Shown: positions 26,164 through 35,616 of the stretch, piece after piece | Layout: the number at the start of each line of letters is the position of its first letter | Position numbering within the stretch: the stretch's first letter is position 1 | Source of the DNA: Nonlabens marinus S1-08 | Lineage (GTDB): Bacteria > Bacteroidota > Bacteroidia > Flavobacteriales > Flavobacteriaceae | Direction of reading: 5' to 3' | DNA length: 64,000 nt | Assembly (NCBI RefSeq): GCF_000831385.1 | Contig: NZ_AP014548.1 | Coordinates: forward strand, 2,595,779 to 2,659,778 | The notes under the pieces: model-generated | Seen by the model: only the letters and a program-made list of their open reading frames with translations | Told to the model about the DNA's origin: nothing | Databases searched by the model: none | Position numbers and translations under genes: made by a program

Positions 26164-28218
26164 TTAGTTGCTCACTTTTTGCTCCATATCGATCAAAAAG
26201 GCAAATTCAATAGCTACCTCTTTCAAAGCATCATATCTTCCTGATGCACCGCTATGACCGCTAGACATATCTGTCTTAAAAAGAATGACTTGACTCCCTT
26301 TTTGGTGGTCTCTCAAACGTGCTACCCATTTTGCCGGTTCCCAATATTGAACTTGGCTGTCATGGTAGCCTGTAGTAACGAGCACATTAGGATATTCCCT
26401 ATCGGCAACCTGATCGTATGGAGAATAACTCAACATATACTCATAGCTATCCTTATGATTTGGATTTCCCCACTCGTCGTACTCTCCTGTCGTTAAAGGT
26501 ATGGTATCATCTAGCATGGTACTTACGACATCTACAAAAGGTACGGCACTCAAAATCCCGTTGTACAACTGGGGCGCTAGATTCATGATAGCTCCCATTA
26601 ACAAACCACCTGCAGATCCACCGCTGGCATAAAGGTGTCCCGCTTTCGCGAAAGCGTGCTCTATTAAATACTCACTACAAGCCACAAAATCAGTAAAAGT
26701 GTTCATCTTTTGAAACATCTTTCCCTGATCGTACCATTCGCGGCCTAGATATTCACCGCCACGCACATGAGCGATGGCAAAAATAAAACCTCGATCCAGC
26801 AAACTCAATCGGGAAATGGAAAAGTACGGGTCAATCGTATGCCCATAACTTCCATAGCCGTATTGTAAGGTAGGATTTCCATCTGCTTTGCGCATGTCCT
26901 TTTTATATACAAGACTGATAGGGATTTTTACACCATCTTTAGCAGTGGCCCAAACACGTTCTGACCCATAGTTTTCAGGGTCAAATTCTCGATCTTCAAT
27001 TTCTTGAGTCTTCAAAATTTTCTCTTCCCTTGTACGCATATTAAATTCAATGACCGATGGTGGCATGGTCAAAGAGTTATATCCATAACGCAATACTTCA
27101 GAATCAAACTGAAAATTAGCACTGGTGTAGGCTGTATAAGTCTCGCTAGAAAATGGCAAGAAATAATCTGTAGTTCCATCCCAGGACTTGATCCGGATTC
27201 TATTCAGACCATTAAAGCGATCTGTCACCACCATGTAATCTTTAAAAATATCGAGATCTTCTAGCAAGGATTTAGGATCATGAGGGATCAGGTCTACCCA
27301 ATTCTCCATTTGCGCAGTCTCGATAGCGGTTCTCATCACTTTAAAATTGAACGCGTCATCCTTATTAGTCATGATGTAGAAATGATCCCCATAGTGAGAA
27401 GCACTATACTCCATTTCTTCCTGACGCTCTTGAATAATTTGAAACGAGCTGTCCGGCTTATCTGCATCAATGAATCGGATCTCATCACTTAAGGTGGATG
27501 AGGATTTGATCATGATGTATTTAGCAGACATGGTTTTGTATACAAAACAGTTGAAGGTATCTTCAGTCTCTTCGTAAATCACTTGCGCCTGATCCACATC
27601 TTGATCCAATCGATACTTAAATATCTTATCAGCTCGAAGTGTTTGTGGATCTTTGCGTACAAAAAACAACGTGTGATTATCATTAGCCCAAACGGAACTT
27701 CCTGTCGTTCCCAGAACAGCATCTGCCTTGATCTCGCCGGTCTCAAGATTTTTCACAAACAAGGAATATTCCCTTCTTCCTACCGCATCAATACCATAGG
27801 CCACTAAATTGTTATTAGGAGAGACATTGATTCCAGATAATTTGAAAAAATCATGTCCTTGAGCCATCTCATTGACATTAAAAAGTAACTCAACTTTATC
27901 AGTTCCATCCTTACGACGGTAATAATATGGATAGGACTCTCCCTTTTCCATTTTAGTGAAGTACCAGTAATCATTGTATAAGTAAGGTACGGACTCATCA
28001 TCTTCTTTCAACCTACCTTTAATTTCTTCAAAAAGATCTTGCTTAAGGTCTGCCGTATGCGCAGTCATTTGCTCATAGTACTCATTTTCCTCATTCAAAT
28101 AACTAATGACCTCAGGAGCATCTCGCTCTTTCATCCAGTGGTAGTTATCTAATCGCTGGTGATCGTGAATCTCGTGAACGTGGGGTATTTTTTTGGCTCT
28201 TGGGGCTTTGATATCCAT
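26164..28218 (-). CDS. S9 family oligopeptidase (oligopeptidase B-like)
   Basis: A 684-aa serine peptidase. The N-terminal part is the beta-propeller typical of prolyl oligopeptidases (KAPRAKKIPHVHEIHDHQRLDNYHW at the start, in outline), and the C-terminal part is the alpha/beta hydrolase. The nucleophile is in ASGGSAGGLLMGA, YGSYG precedes it, and the catalytic His lies in SSGHSGASGRYD. Start taken at ATG 28218 to avoid a non-homologous 14-residue extension. No signal peptide, so it probably degrades short peptides in the cytoplasm, cutting after basic residues if it is a true oligopeptidase B. A palindrome copy encodes EHAFAKAGH just before the nucleophile. Confidence 0.9.
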   Translation of the reverse strand: MDIKAPRAKKIPHVHEIHDHQRLDNYHWMKERDAPEVISYLNEENEYYEQMTAHTADLKQDLFEEIKGRLKEDDESVPYLYNDYWYFTKMEKGESYPYYYRRKDGTDKVELLFNVNEMAQGHDFFKLSGINVSPNNNLVAYGIDAVGRREYSLFVKNLETGEIKADAVLGTTGSSVWANDNHTLFFVRKDPQTLRADKIFKYRLDQDVDQAQVIYEETEDTFNCFVYKTMSAKYIMIKSSSTLSDEIRFIDADKPDSSFQIIQERQEEMEYSASHYGDHFYIMTNKDDAFNFKVMRTAIETAQMENWVDLIPHDPKSLLEDLDIFKDYMVVTDRFNGLNRIRIKSWDGTTDYFLPFSSETYTAYTSANFQFDSEVLRYGYNSLTMPPSVIEFNMRTREEKILKTQEIEDREFDPENYGSERVWATAKDGVKIPISLVYKKDMRKADGNPTLQYGYGSYGHTIDPYFSISRLSLLDRGFIFAIAHVRGGEYLGREWYDQGKMFQKMNTFTDFVACSEYLIEHAFAKAGHLYASGGSAGGLLMGAIMNLAPQLYNGILSAVPFVDVVSTMLDDTIPLTTGEYDEWGNPNHKDSYEYMLSYSPYDQVADREYPNVLVTTGYHDSQVQYWEPAKWVARLRDHQKGSQVILFKTDMSSGHSGASGRYDALKEVAIEFAFLIDMEQKVSN
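26641..26656. repeat. Dispersed palindrome, copy 9 (in coding sequence)
   Basis: Exact 16-base core in the S9 peptidase gene, read on the reverse strand as H-A-F-A-K-A-G, a few residues before the catalytic serine. Confidence 0.95.
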
Positions 28219-28327
28219 AGGGAATTGTAGTCGTGTAAAATAAGCGCGCAAGATAATCAAAGGTTAAGTGATGCTCTAGATTCTAGGGAGTTGTTATTTT
28301 TGTGGCTTACAATTCAAAAGCAAGATT

Positions 28328-28651
28328 ATGTTAGGAGATATGATGGGGATGATGGGCAAGCTCAAAGAAACCCAACAAAAAGTAGAAGATACTAAGAAGA
28401 GAATGAGTACCGTATTGATCGATGAGAAATCAAGTGATGGACTCATCAACATTACCGTAACTGCAGATCGTCAAATCAAAACCATAGAGATCGCAGACGA
28501 ATTGCTAGAAGATAAAGAGCAATTAGAAGATTACCTGATTCTTAATTTGAATAAAGCCCTGAACCGTGCTTCAGAAATTTACGATAAAGAGGTAGCTGCC
28601 GTAGCGTCTGAAGGAATGCCAAATATTCCTGGGATGGATATGTTTAAGTAA
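28328..28651 (+). CDS. YbaB/EbfC family nucleoid-associated protein
   Basis: A 107-aa protein with the YbaB layout: a Met/Gly-rich start ([26 protein letters not shown] in outline), a central beta sheet ([16 protein letters not shown]), and helices with [15 protein letters not shown]. Members form tweezer-like dimers that bind DNA. Here it is a single gene with a TATTTTTG box at 28295-28302 and is not next to dnaX or recR as in many other bacteria. It is the only obvious nucleoid protein in the window. Confidence 0.93.
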   Translation: MLGDMMGMMGKLKETQQKVEDTKKRMSTVLIDEKSSDGLINITVTADRQIKTIEIADELLEDKEQLEDYLILNLNKALNRASEIYDKEVAAVASEGMPNIPGMDMFK

Positions 28652-28693
28652 GGGGTTGATGATGGGGTGATTTCATGATGAATCTTAATGATT

Positions 28694-28846
28694 CTGTCAT
28701 GCTGAACTCGTTTCAGCATCTCTTGAAATGAAGTACAAAATTGATCGATAACAGGATGGTATGCCCATTTGGGAACTCAAAATTCTGTTTTGAGACAGAT
28801 CACGAACTCTCACGTGGAAGACCCTGAAATAAATTCAGGGTGACAG
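28694..28846. repeat. MITE/REP-like element with terminal inverted repeats
   Basis: The ends CTGTCATGCTGAA (28694-28706) and TTCAGGGTGACAG (28834-28846) are inverted copies matching at 11 of 13 bases. Each end is also a small hairpin of its own: ATGCTGAA/TTCAGCAT around 28707-28711, and ACCCTGAA/TTCAGGGT around 28829-28833. There is no reading frame inside. The wording of the ends resembles intergenic repeats I recall in many Bacteroidota genomes. The whole gap 28652-28973 has no gene: this element, an AT-rich segment, and a hexamer tract. Confidence 0.65.
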
Positions 28847-28918
28847 TCAATAATTGGGATTGAATAAATAGAAATTAGCAATTTAGGATTTGCGTAGCAA
28901 ATTAATAATCGGAAATTT

Positions 28919-28947
28919 TTCAAGTTCAAGTTCAAGTTCAAGTTCAA
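28919..28947. repeat. Hexanucleotide tandem repeat
   Basis: TTCAAG repeated nearly five times (28919-28947), just beyond the 3' end of the threonine aldolase gene. It is a candidate slippage tract without coding effect. Confidence 0.85.
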
Positions 28948-28973
28948 ACTTAGATATAATTTTAAATTTAGAT

Positions 28974-29987
28974 TTAAGCAGAAAACTTACCCATCACTTC
29001 CATAAACTGCTCATGCTGCGCATCGGTATAATCCAAGTGGGTTACTAAGCGCAACTTGCCTTGTCCCATATTACTGATGATGATGTCGTTTTTTGCGCAA
29101 TAAGCACTCACCGCTTTCTCATCAAAGACCTCAAAAATCACAATGTTGGTTTCCACAGGTTCTACCTTTTTCACCCACGTCTGTCCTTCTAGAAATAGGC
29201 CTAATTCGGTTGCTTTGCGGTGATCATCATTAAACCGTTCCATGTTATGATCTAACGCATATAAGGCTGCTGCTGCCATGAAACCTGTTTGACGCATGCC
29301 GCCGCCTAATACCTTACGCACTCGCATGGCTTTTTCCATTAGCGGATTTTTACCCGCAAGTACCGTTCCTAGCGGAGTCCCCATTCCTTTAGAAAAACAT
29401 ACAGAAACAGTGTCAAACAGCTCTCCATATTCCTTTGGATCCTGATTCGTTTTTACAATAGCATTCCACAAACGTGCGCCGTCCAGATGCAATCCCAGGC
29501 CATGCTTTACACACACTGCTTTGATCTCCTTAACTACTTCCCAATCATAACAAGCACCACCGCCTTTATTGGTTGTGTTTTCTAAACAAACTAAAGTTGT
29601 CAATGGACTGTGGTAAAAATCTGGCGGATTGATCGCCTCTTCCACTTGGGTAGCGGTAACCATCCCGCGAGAACCGTCCAACAATTTACAGGAAACCCCA
29701 CTATTGAAAGAAACACCACCACCCTCATAGTTATAAACATGCGCATATTTATCACATATCAATTGCTCTCCAGGTTGTGTGTGCATTTTGATAGCGGCTT
29801 GATTTGCCATACTTCCCGTTGGAAAAAACAGCGCATCGTCCATTCCAAATAATTCCGCCACACGGCGTTCTAATTCATTTACCGTGGGGTCTTCCTTATA
29901 TACATCATCGCCAACTTCCGCATGAAACATGGCGTCCAGCATGGCAGGGCTTGGTTTTGTTACCGTATCACTTCTTAAATCAATCAT
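28974..29987 (-). CDS. ltaE: Low-specificity L-threonine aldolase family enzyme
   Basis: A 337-aa PLP enzyme of the threonine aldolase/beta-eliminating lyase class. Motifs: MIDLRSDTVTKPSPAM at the start, GDDVYKEDPTVNELE, FPTGSMANQ, HLDGARLWNA, and the PLP Lys in SVCFSKGMGTPLGT. It cleaves threonine or allo-threonine to glycine and acetaldehyde in the cytoplasm. Length is normal. It is a single gene in reverse orientation, divergent from prfB, with a palindrome copy in the divergent gap. Confidence 0.93.
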   Translation of the reverse strand: MIDLRSDTVTKPSPAMLDAMFHAEVGDDVYKEDPTVNELERRVAELFGMDDALFFPTGSMANQAAIKMHTQPGEQLICDKYAHVYNYEGGGVSFNSGVSCKLLDGSRGMVTATQVEEAINPPDFYHSPLTTLVCLENTTNKGGGACYDWEVVKEIKAVCVKHGLGLHLDGARLWNAIVKTNQDPKEYGELFDTVSVCFSKGMGTPLGTVLAGKNPLMEKAMRVRKVLGGGMRQTGFMAAAALYALDHNMERFNDDHRKATELGLFLEGQTWVKKVEPVETNIVIFEVFDEKAVSAYCAKNDIIISNMGQGKLRLVTHLDYTDAQHEQFMEVMGKFSA

Positions 29988-30052
29988 GGAATCTATTTAA
30001 TCTTAAGTTTGTTACATTGTGAAACATCTTGTGGCTCAATACTCTTTTTTAG

Positions 30053-30072
30053 TTCGCTTTCGCGAAAGCGAA
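30053..30072. repeat. Dispersed palindrome, copy 10 (intergenic)
   Basis: Full 20-base form in the divergent gap between the threonine aldolase gene and prfB, 66 and 114 bases from the two start codons. Confidence 0.95.
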
Positions 30073-30155
30073 AAACCCACAAATCACGAGATAAATTTAA
30101 AGCTCTTTGCACACTTAAGCACAGTCAAACACCAATTAAAAAGGGATTTTAGCTG

Positions 30156-30163
30156 TATTTTTG
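30156..30163 (+). promoter_or_regulatory. -7 box of prfB
   Basis: TATTTTTG fits TAnnTTTG and lies 22 bases before the ATG at 30186. No clear -33 box. Confidence 0.5.
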
Positions 30164-30185
30164 TGCTCCAAATTATTTGACTTAT

Positions 30186-31292
30186 ATGATCACAGCAGAC
30201 CAAATCGCGCAATTGAAGGAACGTACCGCAGCGTTGAAGGATTATCTGCAAATCGAGGCCAAGCAAATCGAGATTACGAATCTCGAGGAGAAAACCTTTT
30301 CTCCAGATTTTTGGAACAATTCCAAAGAAGCCGAAGCGATCATGAAAATCCTGCGCAACAAAAAAGCATGGACGACTGATTATGCTACTGCGGTGACTTT
30401 AGGAGAAGATCTGGAAGTACTCTACGAATTTTATAAGGAAGATGAAGCAACGGAAGAGGACGTGATTTCTAAATTCAATGCCGCAACAGAACTAGTTGAA
30501 AAACTAGAATTTAAGAACATGCTTTCTAACGAGGGCGATGATTTTAGTGCCGTATTGCAAATCACAGCCGGTGCTGGTGGGACTGAGTCCTGTGACTGGG
30601 CTGAAATGTTGATGCGCATGTACATCATGTGGGCAGAAAAGAGCGGCTATAAGGTCAAGGAACTTAACTTTCAGGCTGGTGATGTGGCTGGTATAAAAAC
30701 AGTGACGCTGGAGATTGAAGGCGATTACAGTTTTGGATGGCTGAAAGGTGAAAATGGTGTTCATAGATTAGTACGTATTTCTCCATTTGATTCAAATGCT
30801 AAAAGACATACCTCTTTTGCGTCAGTTTATGTATATCCACTAGCAGATGATACCATAGAAATTGATATCAATCCAGCAGATATTTCTTGGGATTTCGCTC
30901 GTTCTAGCGGTGCTGGTGGACAAAATGTAAACAAGGTAGAAACTAAAGCGATCTTAACACACCATCCTTCAGGTATCATTATCCATAATTCTGAGACTCG
31001 ATCTCAACTAGAGAACCGGGAGAAAGCCATGCAAATGCTGAAGTCTCAATTGTACGAGATTGAATTGCAGAAACAAAATGCAGCTCGAGATGAAATTGAA
31101 TCTGGCAAAATGAAGATTGAATGGGGTTCTCAAATACGTAATTATGTATTGCATCCTTACAAGCTGATCAAAGATGTGCGTACCGCTCACGAAACTGGGA
31201 ACGTAGATGCAGTACTCAATGGCGATTTAGATGCCTTTTTGAAAGCATTCCTCATGTCGACAGGTCAAGAAAAACCTTCAGACCAACTTTAG
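30186..31292 (+). CDS. prfB: Peptide chain release factor 2, without frameshift site
   Basis: A 368-aa RF2. It carries the SPF stop-codon recognition motif (RISPFDSNAKRHTS) and the GGQ hydrolysis motif (SSGAGGQNVNKVETK). It ends translation at UGA and UAA. In most bacteria prfB needs a +1 frameshift at an in-frame TGA about 25 codons in, where E. coli reads Y-L-D across CTT TGA C; here the matching place reads GAT TAT CTG CAA ATC (D-Y-L-Q-I) with no stop, so the protein is made in one frame and this autoregulation is absent. Start at ATG 30186, not TTG 30177. Confidence 0.96.
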   Translation: MITADQIAQLKERTAALKDYLQIEAKQIEITNLEEKTFSPDFWNNSKEAEAIMKILRNKKAWTTDYATAVTLGEDLEVLYEFYKEDEATEEDVISKFNAATELVEKLEFKNMLSNEGDDFSAVLQITAGAGGTESCDWAEMLMRMYIMWAEKSGYKVKELNFQAGDVAGIKTVTLEIEGDYSFGWLKGENGVHRLVRISPFDSNAKRHTSFASVYVYPLADDTIEIDINPADISWDFARSSGAGGQNVNKVETKAILTHHPSGIIIHNSETRSQLENREKAMQMLKSQLYEIELQKQNAARDEIESGKMKIEWGSQIRNYVLHPYKLIKDVRTAHETGNVDAVLNGDLDAFLKAFLMSTGQEKPSDQL

Positions 31293-31408
31293 GTTTATCT
31301 TGTTAACACGGTATTATAATTTATAAGCTTTCCTTTAACTTAAACTTAGCATAAGCCGCTTAATCCAATGAACAGTTTTGCCGTCATAGATCAAAGACCA
31401 AAACTCTC

Positions 31409-33844
31409 ATGAAATACACTCTTACCTCTTTATGTTTATTCCTTTCTTTTTATTTGTATGCACAAGGAAATATGCAAGTATCTGGAAAACTAATAGATAA
31501 AGCCACTCAAACTCCACTTGAATTTGCCACCGTCTCTCTCATAAGTAATGACCCTGATGTCTCACCACAAGGTGGAGTTACAGATTTAGATGGAAATTAT
31601 TTGTTTACGGTTACACCTGGAACTTACACTGTCAAATGGGAATTTATTTCTTTTAAACCTTTGACTCGAACTAATGTTTCGATCACAGAGAATATCGATT
31701 TTGGAATTCTGGCCCTAGAACAAGATGTGGATCAACTAGATGCAGCAATTGTTGTGGCAGAGAAAACTACAGTAGACTTAAGATTAGATAAGAAAATATA
31801 TAATATAGGTAAGGATCTCACGGTTCGCGGTGGTACTGTAAGTGATGTGCTTGATAATGTTCCTTCAGTATCTGTAGATGTGGAAGGAAATGTAGCATTA
31901 AGAGGTAACAACAGCGTTCGAATTTTGATCGATGGTCGCCCTAGTGCTTTAGTAGGCATTAATGGAGCGGAGGCATTACGCCAAATCCCGTCAGAAGCTA
32001 TTGAAAGAGTAGAAGTTATTACATCTCCCAGTGCGAGGTATGATGCTGAAGGCACTGCTGGTATCATAAATATTATTCTAAGGAAAAATAGAATTCAAGG
32101 TTTTAACGGGTCTATAAATTTAAATGGTGGGTACCCAGAACGTTATGGCGCATCAGTCAACTTAAATTATCGTACCAATAAATGGAATCTATTTACAAAT
32201 ACAGGCTACAGGTACCGGACTTCTCCTGGGAATGCCTCCTCAGAAACTCAATTTCTGTTTCCTGACGGTGTTCAAACTACAGATAATGTTTTCATTAATG
32301 AGCAGCGTGACTTTGATAGATTGGGTAGAAACTATTTTACCAGTTTTGGAGCTGAATATTTCATTAATGACAACAGCAGTATAGTTGGTAATATTGTTTA
32401 TCGCTTAGATAACGATGATGATGTAACCACGAATGACATCCAGCGTTTTGATGAAAACATGAATCTTAATGAACGTACGATAAGAGAAGAGCAAGAGGCT
32501 GAGGATGAAACAGATCTTCAATTTTCATTAGATTATCAAAACGATTTAGATGAAAATGGACAAAAATTAATAGCCACAGCACAGTTTTCAACCTCAGTAG
32601 AAGATCAACAAGCAAATATTTTAGAAACAGAGACCACTACCAACACCATTAATGATGTTGAGCGGACTCTTGAACAAGAAGATGAAACTGAAGGTCTCAT
32701 TCAAATAGACTGGGAAAAACCCGTTGGTGAAAATATTCAATATGAAGCGGGTTATCGAGGTAATTATCGCGATATCACAAATAGCTTTTTCTTAGAAGAA
32801 CGACAGGTATTTCCTAACGGCCCACTCGTACCGGATGCTGGTTTGAATAATACTTTTCAATATGAGGAATTTGTAAATGCTGTTTATGGTCAATATGGGC
32901 AAAAATTTGGGGAATTCTCATTTTTAGCTGGATTGAGGTTTGAACAAACTAATATCGCCATCGATCAGGAAACTACAGATGTTACTGACAAAAAGGATTA
33001 CAGTAGTTTCTTTCCTACAGTCAATTTAGGTTACGAATTACAAGAGGGAGAAAACTTCACCCTAGGTTTTAATAGAAGGGTGCGCCGTCCAAGAGGTAGA
33101 AGTTTAAATCCTTTTCCAAGTAGATCGAGTGAAGCAAGTATTTTCCAAGGAAATATTGATTTGAACCCAACCTTTTCCAATCAACTCGATCTCGGCTACT
33201 TAAGAAGGTGGGAAAAGTTAACCCTGAGCACTTCTATATACTTCAACCGCAGTACGGATAATGTAGAAACCATTCAAGAACAGACAGGACAAGTAACAGA
33301 TAATGGCGATCAGGTAATACGCAGAACCCCAGTGAACCTTTCAACTGAAGAACGTTTAGGTTACGAACTTACTCTCACCTACAACCCTTTTAAGTGGTGG
33401 ACTATCAATTCTGATTTAAATGTTTTTAGAGTAGAAACAGATGGTGAATTCCAGAGTCAAAATTTTGACTTTGTCAATACCACCTATTTCGTAAGACTAA
33501 ATCAAAAATTTGAATTACCTGAGGAAATTGACTTCCAGGCGCGTATTAATTACCGCGGCGCCTCTGAAAATGCACAAGGGTCTCAAAATGGGATTGCTAC
33601 AATAAACCTCGCAGCGAGTAAAGATATTTTGCAGGGTCAGGGATCACTCACCTTTAACGTTAGTGATTTATTAAATGCAAGACGCAGGGAATCTACCACT
33701 GTTACACCTAATTTTATTTCGGATAGTGCTTTCCAGTATAGGGAACGTCAATTTACCATGGCATTCGTCTATACATTCAATCAAAGAAAAAAAGAAAATC
33801 AAGAACGTGGCGGTGATGAAGAGGAGTATGAGTTTGAAGGTTAG
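31409..33844 (+). CDS. Outer-membrane beta-barrel protein, TonB-receptor-like with carboxypeptidase-regulatory N-domain
   Basis: An 811-aa protein with a signal peptide (residues 1-18, ending LYAQ). Next comes a carboxypeptidase-D-regulatory-type domain (VSGKLIDKATQTPLEFATVSL), a plug-like domain with VSDVLDNVPSVSVDVEGNVALRG and SVRILIDGRPSALVG, and then a long barrel rich in aromatic/Asn/Asp strands. The plug wording matches the OMP_b-brl_3 class, TonB-receptor-like barrels of unknown ligand in Bacteroidota. There is no partner SusD-like gene, so it is not a classical glycan system. The C-terminus has an acidic tail after the last strand (AFVYTFNQRKKENQE), which is unusual for a barrel. Confidence 0.88.
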   Translation: MKYTLTSLCLFLSFYLYAQGNMQVSGKLIDKATQTPLEFATVSLISNDPDVSPQGGVTDLDGNYLFTVTPGTYTVKWEFISFKPLTRTNVSITENIDFGILALEQDVDQLDAAIVVAEKTTVDLRLDKKIYNIGKDLTVRGGTVSDVLDNVPSVSVDVEGNVALRGNNSVRILIDGRPSALVGINGAEALRQIPSEAIERVEVITSPSARYDAEGTAGIINIILRKNRIQGFNGSINLNGGYPERYGASVNLNYRTNKWNLFTNTGYRYRTSPGNASSETQFLFPDGVQTTDNVFINEQRDFDRLGRNYFTSFGAEYFINDNSSIVGNIVYRLDNDDDVTTNDIQRFDENMNLNERTIREEQEAEDETDLQFSLDYQNDLDENGQKLIATAQFSTSVEDQQANILETETTTNTINDVERTLEQEDETEGLIQIDWEKPVGENIQYEAGYRGNYRDITNSFFLEERQVFPNGPLVPDAGLNNTFQYEEFVNAVYGQYGQKFGEFSFLAGLRFEQTNIAIDQETTDVTDKKDYSSFFPTVNLGYELQEGENFTLGFNRRVRRPRGRSLNPFPSRSSEASIFQGNIDLNPTFSNQLDLGYLRRWEKLTLSTSIYFNRSTDNVETIQEQTGQVTDNGDQVIRRTPVNLSTEERLGYELTLTYNPFKWWTINSDLNVFRVETDGEFQSQNFDFVNTTYFVRLNQKFELPEEIDFQARINYRGASENAQGSQNGIATINLAASKDILQGQGSLTFNVSDLLNARRRESTTVTPNFISDSAFQYRERQFTMAFVYTFNQRKKENQERGGDEEEYEFEG

Positions 33845-33912
33845 AACAATTAACAATTCATAGTGATTTTAAACAGTTTTATAATGACACATTTGTCTAA
33901 ACTTAATTAATC

Positions 33913-34410
33913 ATGAAAAAAATTCTTTTTACGCTGGCTCTAGCTCTAGGAGCTACAGTAGCAACTCAAGCTCAAGAAATTTCCAATAATGCAATCGGCC
34001 TACGTTTAGGTGATGGCGATGGATTTGGTACTGAAATATCCTACCAACGCGCTCTAGGTGGTAACAACAGACTAGAATTGGATTTAGGTATTGAATATGG
34101 TAATCGATACGACGCTTTTAGAATCACTGGTGTATACCAATGGTTATGGAATATTGAAGGCGGATTCAACTGGTATGCTGGTGTAGGTGGTGGTTTAGGA
34201 AGCATTGATTTTGACGATGATTTCCCAGGACGTGACCGTAATGACGATGATAGCGAGATATTCATATTTGCCGCTGGTCAAGTAGGTATCGAGTATAATT
34301 TTGACTTCCCTATAATTCTTTCTTTGGATGTAAGACCAGAAATCTATTTTGCAGATTACCGCGATGATTTAGAATTAGACGTTGCCTTAGGTATCCGTTA
34401 TCAATTCTAG
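33913..34410 (+). CDS. Small outer-membrane beta-barrel protein
   Basis: A 165-aa secreted protein: signal peptide 1-20 ending ATQAQ, then eight or so short amphipathic strands, finishing with a barrel-type end (LDVALGIRYQF, terminal Phe). GNNRLELDLGIEYG, GVYQWLWNIEGGFNWYAGVGGGLGS and an acidic loop (DFDDDFPGRDRNDDDS) fit an OmpA/OmpW-like or porin-family small barrel. Function unknown. It is followed by a strong terminator. Confidence 0.83.
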   Translation: MKKILFTLALALGATVATQAQEISNNAIGLRLGDGDGFGTEISYQRALGGNNRLELDLGIEYGNRYDAFRITGVYQWLWNIEGGFNWYAGVGGGLGSIDFDDDFPGRDRNDDDSEIFIFAAGQVGIEYNFDFPIILSLDVRPEIYFADYRDDLELDVALGIRYQF

Positions 34411-34430
34411 AACGAGAAACTAATAAACAG

Positions 34431-34460
34431 AAAAGCGACTTCAATGAAGTCGCTTTTTTT
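34431..34460. terminator. Bidirectional terminator
   Basis: Perfect 11-base stem AAAAGCGACTT / AAGTCGCTTTT with a 5-base loop and a T-run on each strand, between the small barrel gene and convergent bshA. Confidence 0.9.
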
Positions 34461-34479
34461 ATGCACTATTTTTTTGTCA

Positions 34480-35604
34480 CTATAAGTTCAAGACTTTCAT
34501 GTAAAGTTTCTCATACTGTGGTATGATTAGATTAATGTCAAATTGTCCCGCTTTCGCGAAAGCGGCATTCTTAAAATTATTAAGTACATCGTCGTCTTTG
34601 AGGATCTTGATAGCATTTTGCGCCATTTCCTCCACGTTGCCTACATCGCTGGTAAATCCAGTAACTCCGTTCTCGTTAACCTCTGGCAATCCTCCTGTGT
34701 TAGAAGAAATAACTGGAGTACGATTTGCCATCGCCTCTAAAGCAGCAAGTCCAAAGCTTTCTTTCTCTGACGGAAGTATAAACAAGTCTGAAAAGCAAAG
34801 GATCCTATCAATCTCGTTACTGTTTCCTAACCATTTGATCTTGAGTTGCAATTTACGACTGCGAGCATATTCCTCTGCCTCTGCACGTTCTGGGCCGTCA
34901 CCTACCATAATCAATATGCTAGGTATTTCCTTCTCTACCTTTTCAAATATTTTGATGATGTCCTTAATTCTTTTTACGGGACGCATGTTACTAATGTGAG
35001 TGATAATACGCTCTTGAGGGAACGCCATAATAGATCGATCGCAGTCATTAAATTCTGTCTTGTACAGAGACATGTCTATAAAATTAGGCACCACATCAAT
35101 ATGCTGTCTGATATCAAATAGTTCTAGTGTATCTGTTTTTAGACTCTCAGACACTGATGTCACTACATCGCTATGATTTATACTGAAAGTAACCGACGGC
35201 TTGTACCCAGGATGATTTCCTACCAGTGTGATATCTGTACCGTGCAAGGTGGTCACCATGGGCAATTGTATACCCACATCCTTCAACATTTGCTGCGCCA
35301 TGTATCCTGCATAAGCATGCGGGATGGCATAATGCACATGGAGCACATCGATCCCAAACTCTTGAACAACGTTCACTAGTTTACTGCTTAAGGCTAAGTC
35401 GTATGGCTGATAGTGGAACAACGGGTACTCTTCTACATCCACTTCATGAAAATAAATTTTTTGAGAGAGCAGCTCTAACCTTACAGGCATCCTATAAGTC
35501 ACAAAATGAATCTCATGTCCACGATGCGCTAAGGCTGTTCCTAACATGGTGGCGACTACACCACTACCTCCAAAAGTTGGGTAACAAACAATGGCAATTT
35601 TCAT
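34480..35604 (-). CDS. bshA: N-acetyl-alpha-D-glucosaminyl L-malate synthase BshA
   Basis: A 374-aa GT-B glycosyltransferase (GT4). The start MKIAIVCYPTFGGSGVVAT is diagnostic, with HVHYAIPHAYAGYMA, TTLHGTDITLVGNHPGYK and the C-terminal E-x7-E element (LPSEKESFGLAALEAMA). It joins GlcNAc from UDP-GlcNAc to malate, the first step of bacillithiol synthesis, a pathway known in Bacteroidota. bshB and bshC are not in the window. A palindrome copy encodes AAFAKAGQFD close to the C-terminus. It lies 12 bases behind the GH3 fusion gene on the same strand. Confidence 0.93.
   Translation of the reverse strand: MKIAIVCYPTFGGSGVVATMLGTALAHRGHEIHFVTYRMPVRLELLSQKIYFHEVDVEEYPLFHYQPYDLALSSKLVNVVQEFGIDVLHVHYAIPHAYAGYMAQQMLKDVGIQLPMVTTLHGTDITLVGNHPGYKPSVTFSINHSDVVTSVSESLKTDTLELFDIRQHIDVVPNFIDMSLYKTEFNDCDRSIMAFPQERIITHISNMRPVKRIKDIIKIFEKVEKEIPSILIMVGDGPERAEAEEYARSRKLQLKIKWLGNSNEIDRILCFSDLFILPSEKESFGLAALEAMANRTPVISSNTGGLPEVNENGVTGFTSDVGNVEEMAQNAIKILKDDDVLNNFKNAAFAKAGQFDINLIIPQYEKLYMKVLNL
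34549..34564. repeat. Dispersed palindrome, copy 11 (in coding sequence)
   Basis: Exact 16-base core in bshA, read on the reverse strand as A-F-A-K-A. Confidence 0.95.
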
Positions 35605-35616
35605 GAGACTTTAATT

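Noticed and set aside
34523..34999. 158-codon forward frame antisense to bshA
   Set aside because: A shadow frame: bshA on the other strand has full family motifs throughout this interval.
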